Notes: generated by a model from the letters alone, not told the origin. DNA of 64,000 nt from Viscum album (GCA_963277665.1 OY728122.1:1980910883-1980974882), one strand, 5' to 3'; counted from the first letter of the stretch, positions 12,304 to 25,170 are shown. Translations and numbers: made by a program.

Positions 12304-13740
12304 ATCTGAGTCCTACAGCTCAGTGCATTAGTCGTTGCATTCCCTTTCCCAGGCCTATAGGAAAGCTCAAAATCGAATGAATGAAGGTATTCCACCAACA
12401 TTAATTGTCTCAGATTCAAATCACACTAAGAAAAGATGTATTTGAAACTTTTTTGGTCCATGTAAAACAAAAAATTCTCTCTCAATAAATAATGACTCCA
12501 ACATCACAACTCATGAACAACTACAACTAATTTGATATCATATATCGGGTAATTCCTCTCATGTGGCCTCAACTATTGAGACCCATACACAGCAAATCGA
12601 TCCCCCTGCATAAGCACCACTCCCAGAACAATACCAGTTACATCACAATACACATTGTAACTCTTGCCCAGATTTAGATATATTAGTATCGGCGCTGAAG
12701 TAACATGCACTTTCTACTCCTGAAAATCTACTTCACAAGAATCTAACCACTCAAACATCACACCATTCTTGGTCTATCTTGTCATTGGTGATTCTATGTG
12801 TGAGAAGTCCTTTATAAAACTCATATAGTAACCAGATATCCCCAAGAAGATCTTTAACTAAAAAACGTTCTTGGGATTCTCCTTTGTCACTACTGCTCTT
12901 TAAATTCTTTGGGTCTACTGATACTCCAGTCTCTGAGATAACATGACCCAGGAAGTGAATCTAATCCATACAAAAGGTAAATTTAGTGAGATTAGCATAT
13001 AACTGATTCTCTCCAAGTGTATTCAAGATGATCTTAAGGTGTTTGGAATGGTTGTGTCGATTGTGGGAATACACCAACATATCATCCATAAATACCACCA
13101 CAAAGGAATCTAGGTAATGATGGAACATTTGATTCATCAGTGCCATGAAAACTACTTGCTTGTTTGTGAGACCAAAAGGTTTAACCAGGTACTCATACAA
13201 TCTATACCTTCTACCGAAGGCTGTATGAGGTATGTATGTAGGTCAAACACATACCTAATGTTATACGTACCTCATGTAAATCTTTGATAAAACTCATGCT
13301 CCTCAAATATGATAAAAAATGAATACTATCAGCGTCAAGGGATATCTATTTTTAACCGCCAAATGGTTCAATTTCAGGCAGTCCATGCATATCATAAGGG
13401 TACAGTTCTCCTTTTTTGTGATAAGGACTGCTGATCCCCATGAAGAATTATTGGGTCATATATAACCCAAATCTTCTAGATCTCCCAAATACCTCTTGAG
13501 ATCTTGAAACTCTGTCATATCCATCCCGTAAGGAGGAATGGATATTGGTGAAACTCCATGAACTATACGAATAGTTATCTCTACCTCTCTGACTATAGGT
13601 AAGCCTAAAAAGTCATTTGGGAAAACCTCCTTGAAACGATCAATGACTGGAGGGAAATATATCAGACAGGTTCCCAGATCATCTGGATATAAACTCACAA
13701 TCTGGGATGTAATTCTACCCAACCCATAATGCTCAAGTCC
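12304..13740 (-). pseudogene. E2 reverse transcriptase and RNase H (broken)
   Basis: RT begins in the frame 13722-13456 with FKEVFPNDFLGLP and VHGVSPISIPPYGM, then SSWGSAVLITKK. The palm follows as PFGLTNKQVVFMALMNQMF and VVVFMDDMLVYS (about 13070-13105), so the FxDD metal-binding motif is intact. Next come FLGHVISETGVSVDP, the RNase H segments YNVYCDVTGIVLGVVLMQ and RPHERNYPIYD, then SFDFELSYRPGKGN and ALSCRTQI near 12304-12380. These are typical Ty3/gypsy RT-RNase H sequences. Several frame breaks and a few stops inactivate it. The protease segment (13741-14379) is not recognisable to me. Confidence 0.85.
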
Positions 13741-14379
13741 ATCTTGGCTTGCATGAACTTCCCATTAAAACTCATGTAAAGACAATCTTCCCTATGGTGA
13801 TGTGAAACACACCCTGCGGAGAAAGAAATCAACAAATGCTCAAAGGTAAAGCAACCATTCCATTATGATAATGACATAAATTTTTCAACATATCTAATAT
13901 ATTGAGGTTCCATTGAATGTGACACCAACCAATATCAAGGGGGACACCATGAACTAACACACACCTGTTGTTCTAATCCCTAATGGAGTGTCCTACAACA
14001 TAACATTAGAAGTAGTATAAAAAAAGAGCCCCAAGCTTTACAAAACCACCACAAATATAAAACTGTTTGTAGAACAAGTATAAAAAGTGCAGAAGGTAAA
14101 ATATGGTTGAATAGAATAGTACCTCAAATAGTAGATGTTCTGAGATCGTGCTCTTATTGGGTCTGCTTCATTGCATAATTCTGACTAGTACCATAGCCTT
14201 GAGACACAACATGGCTTCCCTGAGGTGACTCACCCTGTTTTCACTGAGATCTTGGGGTCTTATCACCACAACCATGACCACCGCCATGGCCTGAACTCCC
14301 TGACATATTCTAGTTTACAGACTGGTGAGAATCAACTGACTCTGCTCTTACATGTGGAGTCTGTACAGAACTATTCTCA

Positions 14380-15368
14380 CTAGGCACTGGTGGAAATTTC
14401 CTGCATAAGCATTGTAGATGGCCCATCCTACTGCCATCTCAACACTCAATTGGGTCCTTCGGGCACAGCGGCCCCGTTTGCCTTAGCCTTCCACAATAGT
14501 AGCACCTCACCTATTTACCATATGAAAGGTTCTGACTATTACTGTCACTGCGAGAGATCTCTAGATGACACTTCTTCTTTCTGTTTGAGACAATACAAGA
14601 AATTTTGGTTGAATTTACCTGGCTCGCATTGCTTGCTTCCCACAGATTGCTCTTGGTGTTCAGTTCCTTATTCATAATATAAGAGACCGAAGGCCACATG
14701 AATACATTCACCTTAGATCAGATGTAAAATCAGAGACCATACTAAAATTGTCTAGCTTTCGATACGTCATCGCCCATCAGAATGGCTACAAATCTCTAAA
14801 GCTATGTAATATAGGAAGAATAGTCCATAACTGACAGTGTGCCCTACTCCAAGTGCATGAACTCTTAGGCTCGGTCGGCCCTAATCATCTATGGAAAATA
14901 ATAAACATAGAAGGACACCTGAAAGTCTTCCCATGTCTTATCTCGAGGACTCCCTACCTGAGTGATAACATCCCATCATCTATTGGAAGAATCACGTAAG
15001 ATATATTTTGCGGGCTTGACCCTCCTATCGAGAGGCTTCACTAGATGCTCAAAGATAGTTAGCACTGATTCTAGCCATGATTCCATAGCCTTTGGTCCCC
15101 CATCCCCTGATGAAGTAGGTGGATGCTACTGTAAGAATATATGTGTCAGCTCTTCCAAAGATGTGGGAGCTTGTGGTGCTCCCTGAATGGTCTACATGAA
15201 CATCAAAAAACCTTCATGGAATAGTGCATTTACACCAACATCGGGTATAACAGCTAGTGTCATAGCTGGCATAACTGGAGGATCCATTGGTATCCCATGG
15301 ACTACAATATCTATAGTATGATCATCACTGCTCTCCTGGCATACAACTCATGGTCGTCGTGGAGACAT
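14380..15368 (-). pseudogene. E2 gag (broken)
   Basis: The likely start is the ATG whose complement lies at 15366-15368 (MSPRRP). The capsid signature follows: WLESVLTIFEHL, DRRVKPAKYILRD, then WWDVITQV, KTWEDFQVSFYVYYFP, FMHLEGTLSVMDY (one stop removed) and FVAILMGDD. This is the plant Ty3/gypsy gag order. Two degenerate zinc knuckles lie at about 14463-14505 (CYYCGRLRQ...LC) and 14403-14444 (RMGHLQCLC). In the first, His is replaced by Gln; in the second, the second Cys is replaced by Gly. Gag would form the particle and bind RNA. Open frames on the plus strand here are antisense shadows. Confidence 0.8.
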
Positions 15369-16550
15369 AACTCTCTATGGACAAAAAATTCCTAAGTCCA
15401 AGCTCATCATCACAGATTGTTGTTCAATTGTGCCAAAACAAAATAGGAGAATACACTCATTGCTTTGAAAAAAGGGACCACATGGCATGTAGAAAGAATA
15501 CACAATGTTCACCCTTAGGCTCTTATATGGGCGTGTTATACTGCCAGCCTGCAATTTATAAACCCCAAGTACACAGCGTGTTCCATGAGTACACGGAGTG
15601 TACACAGGTCTATCCTACTACATAGTTCTCCCACATGACCTGGTCTACATGGGTTCTGCCATTGTAGGCTACACGGTGTGTACTGAAGGTAAATACTGTG
15701 TATTGATCAAAACTAAATTGCATTTTTTTCTTCTCACATTTCTTGTTACACGGTCAAATACTACAATGATTGTAAAAAAGTTACATGGCATGTTCATCAT
15801 AAAATTTGGAACACCATATTCCCCGAAACCGAAGAACACATGGCGTGTTTGGCTAAAATACACATCTTGTATAGCTAGTTTTTTAGAACCAAAAATACAT
15901 ATTTCCCAAAAAACCCATATTCTATAGAAAATCCAATCAGATGAATTTCAAATTTCAATCCGTGAGACCCTATACTCCCCAAAAATCAATGATTGGAACC
16001 CTAGAATAACATATAACAACACAATTAATTATAAAAAGCTAAACCATGATCCACTAAATTCCATTTCAAGTGGTCCCATACACCTTATGAACAATAGTAT
16101 GGCATCCATTCAGTCCACCCATAGAACACACCAATACACCTATCACAATAGTAGGCACCTCTGTCAAGGTACCATCACAACAATATGCATCTCTAGCATG
16201 AAATGTATCACAACAACATGAAATATCTAATACATTCTAGATGTTATAACACAATTCAAGGCTTGTGATAGTTACAAGTGCCAATATGATGAATGAGATG
16301 GCTCACACTTGTCTCATCAGGTTGCAACTGAACTAGAACCTACAATTGCATCAATAGATATAGAATAAATTAGTGTTTCTCCCAATGGTGAAATAAAATC
16401 AACTATAATAGCTCAAAATCCAAAAGCACACTGTAATTTGAGTCAATTTAGATTATCCTTGTACATGGGGTAGCTACTCCCGAGCATAAATAATTACCAA
16501 ATTCTATGTCCATTATATCATTTCCAAATAGTTAAAAAAGTAGAAAATAA
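15369..16550 (-). other. E2 untranslated leader with repeated quasi-palindromes
   Basis: This ~1.2-kb stretch between gag and the primer-binding site shows no coding motif. Between about 15478 and 15850 it holds at least five short, nearly self-complementary words: ACATGGCATGT, ACACAGCGTGT, ACACGGAGTGT, ACACGGTGTGT and ACATGGCGTGT. Similar words recur in the E2 LTR near 18675-18800. Confidence 0.6.
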
Positions 16551-16553
16551 AGA

Positions 16554-16566
16554 CCCTGTGACACCA
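16554..16566 (-). other. E2 primer-binding site (degenerate tRNA-Met type)
   Basis: The minus strand reads TGGTGTCACAGGG three bases after the LTR end. It resembles TGGTATCAGAGC. Its position between LTR and leader supports the minus orientation. Confidence 0.7.
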
Positions 16567-17464
16567 CTTTGAAACATCCCAGATCCGGAGGCCACTGAAC
16601 TGGTGCCCCGTACCTGGTTCCCCACATGGACTCAAGATAATTTACCCAAACTATAGAGGCTGTCAAATAACAGAGAGGTCCTAGGGTGTGATTGTGGTGA
16701 AACTATCCCCTCATTTTTCGAGTGTCACATATCGGATTAAATAATGACAATAGAAGAAGAAATAAACGGCATTCAACTGAAGTTAATAACGAATGATTTC
16801 AAGGTAAAGATTACAAGGAGGAATAACATATCAGAATGATGTATCATGTTACATGTTCTAATAAAATAGTTAAAAATACACACTTCAATCGAGTAAAAAT
16901 ATGATACTAAGGTGCAACAATACAAAATGAAATACAACAGCATCACAAGCCTTGGCATGGTCCATTTCTCTCATGCTCCTAAGAAGAAATCAAGTACATA
17001 TATAATGTTCCTTTCTCTTATTGACACCTACTAGAATATAGTTTATTTTGGTCCCAAAATAATGACACAAATAGGGTGTGAGATATAAATCCTAGTAGTC
17101 AACCACCAATGGTTTTTTCTAATCTGTTAGTGAGTATATGCAACAACAGTGTACAATAGTTAAATGTAATAACTAAAAGACACATAAAAGTAAACATTCC
17201 TAAAATTATTGGAATTCATTTTCATTAATATCAAGTTCTTTAATAAATTAAATTTCATTGAATAATATATTCCTCGGGGTCTATCTTAAACCCATCTATC
17301 CCCTATATAATATAAACACAATAGATACCTCGGCAGGCTATCAAACTCAAGAAGTAAATAATGAATCGAAGTTTGTTCTTTGGCTTGGCAGACATGTCAT
17401 GATTCATTAAATTACATAATTTATGTATGTCCTGAGTTTGTTTATGAGATTCCTGATTTGGAAT

Positions 17465-17760
17465 TCAAGTATCACTATAGGTGTAATATTACCAACATCT
17501 TATGAGTCTAACCTCAGTGGTCCTATTAGGGAGCTCAAGTATCACTCTTGATGTTGGTATTGACTCATGATATTCTATCCTCAGTGGTACTACTAGGGAG
17601 CCCAAGGTATCACTCTAGGTGAAATATAAGATTCCTTCAATTTAGTTTGTCCCTAGAAGTCCTACTAGCGAGGCCAAGTGTCACTGATGACATATAAATC
17701 AAAAGCCTCTCGAGTCTGTCTATGTCATTATAAATTAAACCCAAGTATCACCCAAGGTGA
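17465..17760 (-). repeat. Minisatellite inside the E2 LTR, ~65-70-bp period
   Basis: The words CTCAGTGGTCCTAYTAGGGA and CAAGTATCACTCTAGGTG recur at about 17465 (partial), 17512, 17580, 17650 and 17735 (partial). They correspond in position, though not in sequence, to the 38-bp minisatellite of the E3 LTR. Confidence 0.6.
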
Positions 17761-18249
17761 AAGGTACAATAGTAATGTGATTCTTTCCATGTCGTTCCAA
17801 GATGAACCCATGTAACATTCGAAACTATTTACCATTTACTCATTTAGATTAAACAAATCCGTAAAACATGCTTTAACAAGTAAAAAACTGCATGGAAAAA
17901 GGGAAAACACATTCCCAAATCCATAATAAAAAATACATACAATTATAATGCAATTGAAATACCATTTAACAAATAAGTTAATTTTAAACCACCTTAAAAA
18001 GTGAATGAAGTCATGAAAATCGACATCATTGGCCAAAATGGCTATATAATAGTTATCTAAGGGAAATACACCCACATGGTGGCCCTTAATAAAACAAAAA
18101 GGTTGAACATGCTTTAATGCATTGAATTAATTACTAGAAAAGAGTTAAGTAATTTTAAGGATTGAGTTCCCTTCAAGGTGACACCCTAAACATTTGAGCA
18201 CAGAACAAAAACACATATAAACATCAAGTCAATTAAAGAGAGGCATGAG

Positions 18250-18268
18250 ACCACCTACCTCATCGTTG
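18250..18268 (-). promoter_or_regulatory. Donor-like motif in the E2 LTR
   Basis: The minus strand reads ATGAGGTAGGTGGTCTC. The core AGGTAGGTGG is shared with both E3 LTRs (AAGGTAGGTGG). It fits a 5' splice site; its use is unproved. Confidence 0.35.
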
Positions 18269-18929
18269 TATGACTCTCCCCGTCCATGCTCGAGCTCCAA
18301 TTCAAGCTAGAATGACAAAGATATATAAAACAAGAGTAAACATTCAACCTTAAATAACATCATCTAGAATATAAATTAATAATAATGGCTAATTAATAAT
18401 CACAATATTACCGATATGGTTCAATCGCAACTAACGACAGTCAAATCAGAGTCCGAATGATGATTTGGGAGAAGGTTGATGTTCTGACGCTCCTTGTTCT
18501 TTAACCCAGCGAGCCCACTGTCCAAACTGTAGAATGGAGAGGCTACTACCTGTTTTAAGAGAAAAACAAAAATACACTATGTTTATGTCCATATACTGGC
18601 ATGTATATCATTTTACTATTTATTTTTTGGCTAACTTCCTTTTCCTTACTTTCCTGGGCCTGTTGACAAGACTACACGACGTGTACTGAGAAATACACAA
18701 TGTATAGTTGGTTTTTCTTTTTTATCATGTCGACATTACCACACACCATGTATTCCATTCATACATGGAAAAACTAAATAGTGTGTACTTAGAATTACAT
18801 GAAATTTAAACCTAAATTAGACCATGTGACAGCATTATTTCCATACTTGTCTAGTTTTCCTTTGTTTTCTCAAAAACAACTCATGGTTAAAGAATAAAAG
18901 GAAATGTACCCTACAAATAGAATTGGGTT

Positions 18930-19647
18930 CTTACATGAATTAAATTATATTTCTTGATTTATTACTATGGATAACCTACAAAGAATCTATAAAATTGTTC
19001 AAAGATGAGGCTATTTTTACATAACTCATTTTTTTAGATTGTAAGGACACTATTTCAATTAGTGATGTGAAAGTAGTGAATGAATAAATCGATTTTTTCT
19101 GATGATTTACCATGTTTGATTCAGAATTCTGATTTTGATTTTACTGTTTACATAGTTCCTAATGATATAAATATGTGTAAACCCCTAATAAAATGACTCA
19201 AGTAGAACTTATAAAAAAAGGATGTTTCAAAACGTTCCTAACATAGAATAAAAATTTCCTAGTCCTTGACTAATAGATTCTGATCTTTTTTAAACAAAAA
19301 ATATTGTTATATGATAATTTTCAATGTTTATTGTGGATTTAATAACAATTTTATTAAAACTGATTATAATTTCCCTCATATTCATGGTTTGTTTGATCAT
19401 CTAAAAAGAGATCAGTATTTCAAGAAGGTGATATGAAGTTAAGGTGTTTTTAGCTGAAGTAGAGGAGGATGAAATTTGAATGATAAAATTCCAAACTAGA
19501 TACATGAAATATGGTTTTGTATTTATTCATTTGGGGTTTCCTAATACACCTTTTTATAGATCTCATTGATAGTGTATTCTGTGTATATTTAATTAAGTGA
19601 ATGGGTGTGTTAATTTATGTTTTGTTGTTATATTATAAAATTCAGGA
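18930..19647 (+). pseudogene. E6 protease-RT linker and N-terminal RT (broken)
   Basis: With many stops, successive frames give LFKDEAIFT, SISDVKVVNE, then SDDLPCLIQNSDFDFTVYIV (family: DDLPGLPPDREIEFTIDLV), NFPHIHGLFDHLKRDQYF (family: YPLPRIDDLFDQLKGAKYF), and FQTRYMKYGFVFIHLGFP (family: FRTRYGHYEFLVMPFGLT). It ends with NLCFVVIL just where YxDD would follow. The match over the whole RT N-terminal half leaves little doubt about identity. E3 begins at 19648. Confidence 0.75.
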
Positions 19648-20435
19648 TGTAAGATCCTGACATTTTCATGGAGTCATCACTGGAGTATTTTGCATGTACT
19701 TTTAAGGTTTTAGGTATCTTTTCTTGGGATTTGTGTCATAGGGAGAATTTTGGTGAGTTTTTAAGAAAATTAAATGGACAGAGGGATGTGCACGGTTTGC
19801 TCAGTGTTTAACTAATCGTGCACGAAAAATAGGATACCGTGTAAACCTGAATAAAGAGGTCTAAAAAGTTGTCACAAGGTTTAACCTAACCATGTTCACC
19901 AGCCCAGGTAACTGTACGAACCTAGAGATAAAGGTCCTCACATTTGGAGAATGGTTTACCTTTACCATGTACCCCTTAACAAGATAATGTGTGCATGAAG
20001 TTTTTTTTATTAAATTAGTTTTCAAATCCCCTAAACCCCCATGACCCCATAATATGGACATAGGATCAGGATTGATGAATTCTAGTTGATCCCAAATCCT
20101 TTTGGTGGGATTCCAAGGTGATTCCAACACTTTTCTTTGAGATCAAATGTCGGGATTGAAGATCCTCTATCATCACGGTATGTGGGTTTCTTCCCAATGC
20201 TTCTTCTGTTCTTTCCTATATCATTCTTTGATATTTTTAGGTAAGATCTCCACTGTTTCCATGTGTCTAAATCTTGGGGTTTAGATCTAGATCTAAGATT
20301 GTGGATCTAGATCATTATTTTCAACATCTTGATGATTTAGATCTTCATTTGGGGTTCAGGGATTTAGAGCCGGATCTTGATCGCCATCGTTGTACCCCTT
20401 GGATTTTGGGTTTTCTTGTTGGGTTAACATCCACT

Positions 20436-20456
20436 AAAAAACTAAGGTAGGTGGAC
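20436..20456 (+). promoter_or_regulatory. Donor-like motif in the E3 5' LTR
   Basis: ACTAAGGTAGGTGG, with GT at 20447, lies 799 bp from the LTR start. The equivalent in the right LTR (GT at 28148) lies 801 bp in. E2 carries the same core. Confidence 0.35.
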
Positions 20457-21146
20457 TAAATAGAAATCCAATAGGCATGCATTCAATATGTGTAAGTGAG
20501 ATTGTTGATTTTCTAGCATCCCTTGATAATTGATTTCTTGAATTAGATTAATTAGGAGTGTTAATTTCACTTTTTGATGCATTGGAGACATAAATGATTA
20601 ATTGTTGATTTAATCAAGGAACAAAGGGGGCTACCCAATTAGATATTTGATTTAGATATTTTGTTTATGGGTTGATATATTGTAATTGAGATATTGAATT
20701 GGTTATATTAAGATAATTAATTGATGGAAATTAATTATGATATGATGTTTGGCTATATAGGATAATTAATAGTGAATTAATTATATGGTACAATTTTGAT
20801 TAAAGATAATTAATAGGGAAAATTCATTTTGATAAGTTGATATTTTATTTGGATAACTAATTGTGAATAATTGATTATGGAAAAAGATTTGTGTTTATTT
20901 ATAATGTAATTGAGGAATTAATTAATGGGTTATGTGGTTAGTTAATTGTTGGGGTAAATAATGGGCTTTGATATGATTAAATAATCACTAGATTAAAAAG
21001 AGAATGATGTGGGTAATTTTTGTGAATTAATTAAAAATTTAAATCATTGATAATGTGGGTTCTAGACATGGTGTTCTAGAACAATTTAGATGTTGGTACA
21101 TGGATATGGTGTTCCTCCCCCCAATAGTTATCCATGCTTGGGATGT

Positions 21147-21270
21147 GGGGTGTTAGACATGGCGATCCACACTGAATGAGATTTGGGGTGTTTAACATGG
21201 TGTTCAATACCGAATGATATTTGGGGTGCCTGACATGGTGTTCAACATAGAATTAGATTTAGGGTTATTG
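21147..21270 (+). repeat. 38-bp minisatellite in the E3 5' LTR (about 3 units)
   Basis: Units begin at 21147, 21185 and 21223, each like GGGGTGYTTRACATGGTG followed by TTCAACACYGAATGAGATTT. A decayed fourth begins at 21261. Confidence 0.7.
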
Positions 21271-21964
21271 AAATGGATTTCAACAACAAATTAATGACAA
21301 TAATGAATTATGATTCAAATGGTAGACATGAATTAAAACAAGGTTTAATGTGATGATTAATGATTAAATGACAATGTGATAGTTGTTTAATTATGCATTC
21401 TATATATTACTTCATTGAATTGAATACTCATTATTTTTACAGGGATTGTTTTAGACATCATTGGTGGTGTCCTACTAAGTTATAATCACACCCAATTCAG
21501 GATACATGATCAGCACCCGAGTAAACCTTGTTGTTGCAGGATAGGATAAGGGTAAGGCCATGGGATATACTGCTGTTTTTGGATGGAGCATTGGGCAGGT
21601 AACCAGATGTGGTTCAGGAACCTCTTTGGAGTTTTTATCTTTAATTTTAGTTACATAGTATAAATTTGACACTTTCATTGTCATAGCATGTTTTCCCTTT
21701 CATTTGATTATTGATTTTTTTTTTGTTTTAACTATCATGTGACATGGTATTATTCTGGTTATTTATATGATTCTGGACTTGTTTGTTGTTGTTTTCTTCC
21801 ATTTGTGTGTTGTTGTGATAAAAGATGATATAGTCTCCCCATTACTGACTTACCAGACCCTAAATTATAGTTAACACCCTCTAGTTTATGAGTATGTGAG
21901 CTTGAAGTCTTTTGACCTACCATCTCGGGCACCCGTTAGTGGAACCCAGGTTAGGTCATCACAA

Positions 21965-21979
21965 ATTAGTATCAAAGGA
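21965..21979 (+). other. E3 primer-binding site
   Basis: TTAGTATCAAAGGAG, one base after the LTR, is a decayed TTGGTATCAGAGCAG (initiator tRNA-Met complement). Confidence 0.75.
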
Positions 21980-22708
21980 GTTTCATATTATTCCTTATTA
22001 TTTTTGTATTATTGTTTTGGGAATGGTAGGTAGTTTACTAGGAAGAGTCAGGTCTTGGTAATTAGCTCATGCATGGGCGTTGGAAACCTGTATACTGGGG
22101 AAGAATCAGGTACTTAGGGTAGGATCGATGGGATTGATGTTCATTGATATAATTGGATATTATTTCACCTTGGGTGACACACTTGTGTTGTTATGTGATA
22201 TTTATTTTTGAAAATTGTCGAATTTTGATTAATGGCCTAAAGAGGCATGAGTTTTTAGTCTTCATGCATCATTTTAGGCACTCAGGTTTGTTATGGAATG
22301 CATCATTCTAGGAACTCATGGGATAATTGGTTATGGGAATATTATTGAACATGTATTGTTTTTCCTGTTAGTGAGATTGAAGAAAATGATGCAAAATAAG
22401 AATAAATTGTTGTATAATGAGAAACATGAATAATGTGATAAATTTTATTAATTAATTGATGAAATAATTAAATTGAAATGATTTAATTAATAAATTTTAG
22501 GAATTAATTAATGAGAATGTGCATTCCCTTGTTAACCAAGACCTATGAGTATGATGGTTAAGGGTAGTTTTAAGGCCTCGGTGTTGAATATATAGAGAAA
22601 AAAATGGGAAAGGGCATGTTAAAACTTTTGGTTCTTCATTCTCCTCCTATATAAATGTTATAAGGTTTCATTATGAGACCAAAGACATGTGTTTAGACTT
22701 GTTGAGTT

Positions 22709-23500
22709 ATGCCTCCAGGACACTTGTTGAGAGGGATACTGATGGTTATGGCTCAGAATGAGCTTCAAGACAGGGAACTTGCGGCACTGTTGGTTTAAGA
22801 ATAGGAGGTAGGGGAGAAGATTCAAGAGAACTTTGCTCGTTTCATTCAATTTATAGAGGGAGACCCGATGTAGGTTCCGAAAAACAAATTCTTGAGTTGA
22901 CAAGGGAGATTCAGCTATAAATCCCTCAAACTATTATTAGAGAGGGTGGACCTAAGAAGGATTAATTTGGTATTGAATCCATATAGATGATACTTTACCT
23001 TTTGGATACTCTGGAAGATAGGAGGGTCAAGTTAGCTTCTCATATTCTATGGGGATCAGCGAAGCACTAGTGGAAAATTCTGGTACGATCTGGAAAAAAT
23101 AATGATATGTTAGGGAAGGGATTTCTAGAGAATTTCTTAGAGAACTTCTATCCAGAGACACCAATATAATATAAGGAATTATAATTTATGCATTTGAACT
23201 AGGGAATAATTTCCAAACAGATTATGCTGAGTGTTTCATAGATTAATAGTGTTTTTCTCCAGCATTGGAAGTATATGAGGCTTCTTCGAAAAAACATTTT
23301 AAGGATAGACTTAAGTGTGACATTAATTGAAATAAGAATATATTCAGGCTGATTAGATTCTTAGATGTGGTGAACCAGGCACTCATTTCAAATGGGTTCC
23401 GGAAGGATGCTTCTAGTACTGGATATGTATCTATCACTGGATGATCTGAGAGTGTGCCTTCTGAGAGTAGGAAGTGCCATTATTAGAACCATAGTCAGGA
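22709..23500 (+). pseudogene. E3 gag (broken)
   Basis: The likely start at 22709 gives MPPGHLLRGILMVMAQNEL. Frames broken by stops then give fragments matching plant gag, ending with a good match RFLDVVNQALISNGFRKDAS (family: LEEVVNQALISEQGRKD). The leader 21980-22708 holds no recognisable gene. The capsid region is recognisable mainly by order and spacing. No zinc knuckle with all four ligands remains; RHYHTHFPQ near 23585 may be its relic. Confidence 0.7.
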
Positions 23501-23579
23501 TAGTGGAAATAAAGGTAGATAGTTAGAAGGAAATATTTCACATGATCTTACTCATGATTTATTCCACCAATTAAGTAGG

Positions 23580-24260
23580 TTGTGACACTATCACACACAT
23601 TTTCCTCAAACACCAGTGGAGAGTCGGTTTTTTGGAATTATGTCGAACCTAGAGAAGTTATATAGGATGTACGGACATGGTAGTATTGAGGGAGAAGCTG
23701 CTCGGATTCATAGTGTGGGAATGAGGTCTTTTACACCATATAGGCGTGGCAGCTAGAGTTATAATGGGAGATGTGGTAGAGGTAGTGGACATGGTTCATC
23801 AAGGTATGTGTTCCAGTATCAGAAAACTGGAGCTACATAGGGGAGTCAGACAGAACCACATGGAAGAGAAGAAGTAAAATTATATTTAGTTTACCCTACA
23901 CATGACGAGGGAGAGTCTGGTCCATTGACAGTGGGAGACACTATTATAATAGATTCTACTTTAGAAAGTGAATTTATTTGATAATGGTTTAAATCATTCA
24001 TTTATATCTACAAATATTTTTAATGTTTTGAGCTTAGGGGTAGAGTCTTTATGTGGAGTGATGAATATCAATACACCGTTAGGAATTATGTCTAGATAAA
24101 TCTATTTATATAATGGATATTTACTAGATATCAGAGAGTATAATTTTCATTGGGTTATATTTTTCCTTAATATAATGGGATTTGACCTAATTATGGGTAT
24201 GGACTAGTTAGTCGCATACCGAGCCCACATCGATTGTTACCACATGTTAGTTAATTTTTT
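23580..24260 (+). pseudogene. E3 protease (broken)
   Basis: The retroviral-type aspartic protease motif is visible as LFDNGLNHSFIS from 23974, with the catalytic Asp kept (family LFDSGATHSFIS). It is followed by STNIFNVLSLG, NTPLG and, after a frame change, FDLIMGMD near 24180 (family FDVILGMDWL). The enzyme would cut the Gag-Pol precursor. It sits between gag and RT as expected. Confidence 0.75.
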
Positions 24261-24399
24261 CTCTAATGGGGACCAATATGTTTGTTGTGGAGAGTGGGAT
24301 TCAATGTAAGAGGACATACAGAAAATACTCATCATTAAGGAGAACTCACAGACCATTTTACAAGTCTTTTTTTAATGATGGGGTGGTAAGGAAGACATC

Positions 24400-25170
24400 C
24401 TTCCACCAGTTGTGGAACAGTTCCAAGATGTCTTTCCTGATGACTTCTTGGTGTTTACACATAAGAGAGATGTGGAATTTTATATATAACTCATGCTATA
24501 TACTGATCTAGTATCTTATACACCCTAAAGAATGGCATCGACTATTATTCAAGAGATCAAAACACAGTTGGAGGATTTGGATGATAAAGGGTTTACCTGT
24601 CCAAGTACGTCGCCTTGGGGATCACCTGTCCCGTTTGAAATTAATGCTAATGCGGGTTTATAGTTTTTTTCTATTATCATAAGTTAAATAAAATGACCAT
24701 GAATATCTAATATCCTCTTACCCATATCAATGATTTGTATGACCAATTGAAGGGGTCTTATGTGTTCTCAAAGATTGATATGAGATCTAGGAATCATCAT
24801 GTGAGGGTTCAGACTTCTGATATACCATGAACCACATTCAAATATAGGTATGACCTTTATGTTTTTTTTGTAATTCCATTTTGGTTTAAAAAATATCTAG
24901 CATTTTTTACAGCCATGATGAACATGATCTTTTATCCATACCTAGATTAGTTTGTGGTGGTGCTTGTGGATGACATCTTGGTGTACTCTAAGACTCATGA
25001 TGATTATGCCCAACATCCTGAAATTGTCCTAGGTACACAGAGAGAGAATCAGCTTTATGGAAGGTTATCTAAGTGTTGGTTTCGGATTGATAGGGTACAT
25101 TTTTTTGGGAACATCATCTCAGAATAATGTGTTGATGTGGGCCTTGAGAATGTTCTGGTTGTGACATCTT
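24400..25170 (+). pseudogene. E3 reverse transcriptase (broken)
   Basis: The start matches VVEQFQDVFPDDF (24410-24450). Palm and fingers follow with several frameshifts. The catalytic segment VVVLVDDILVYSKTHDD (24951-25005) keeps both Asp. The thumb reads RENQLYGRLSKCWF. This is the best-preserved catalytic RT motif on the plus strand. Confidence 0.85.

Larger units (their letters stand above)
11394..18915 (-). mobile_element. E2: Ty3/gypsy retrotransposon, minus strand, 3' part displaced by E1
   Basis: Read on the minus strand, the order is 5' LTR (18915 to 16570), primer-binding site, leader, gag, RT, RNase H, integrase. The sequence then stops inside the integrase core where E1 begins. 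The rest of integrase and the 3' LTR should lie beyond the left edge of the window. The domain order RT, RNase H, integrase is Ty3/gypsy, not copia. Stops and frameshifts are frequent but the domain matches are easy to follow, so E2 is less decayed than E4-E6. Confidence 0.85.
16570..18915 (-). repeat. E2 5' LTR (about 2.35 kb)
   Basis: The plus strand opens TGAAACATCCCAGATCC, so the minus-strand LTR ends in TTTCA, next to the primer-binding site. The other end is placed at CCCTACA (18915), because RT-linker sequence of E6 begins just beyond. The last ~50 bp on the minus strand resemble the corresponding end of the E3 LTR (GGCACC...TTCAGTGG), and the length is close to E3's 2.3 kb. The outer end is inferred, not proved by a second copy. 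Confidence 0.65.
19648..21963 (+). repeat. E3 5' LTR
   Basis: It starts TGTAAGATCCTGAC and ends GGTCATCACA before the primer-binding site. Aligned by eye with 27347-29659 throughout. It contains GTGCACGG/ACCATGTAC-type words (19785-19995), AT-rich TTAATTA repeats (20640-21010) and a minisatellite (21147-21270). Confidence 0.88.

Noticed and set aside
11857..15927. Plus-strand open frames at 11857-12099, 14390-14677, 14962-15186 and 15377-15927
   Set aside because: They are antisense shadows of E2 gag, RT-linker, integrase and leader sequence.
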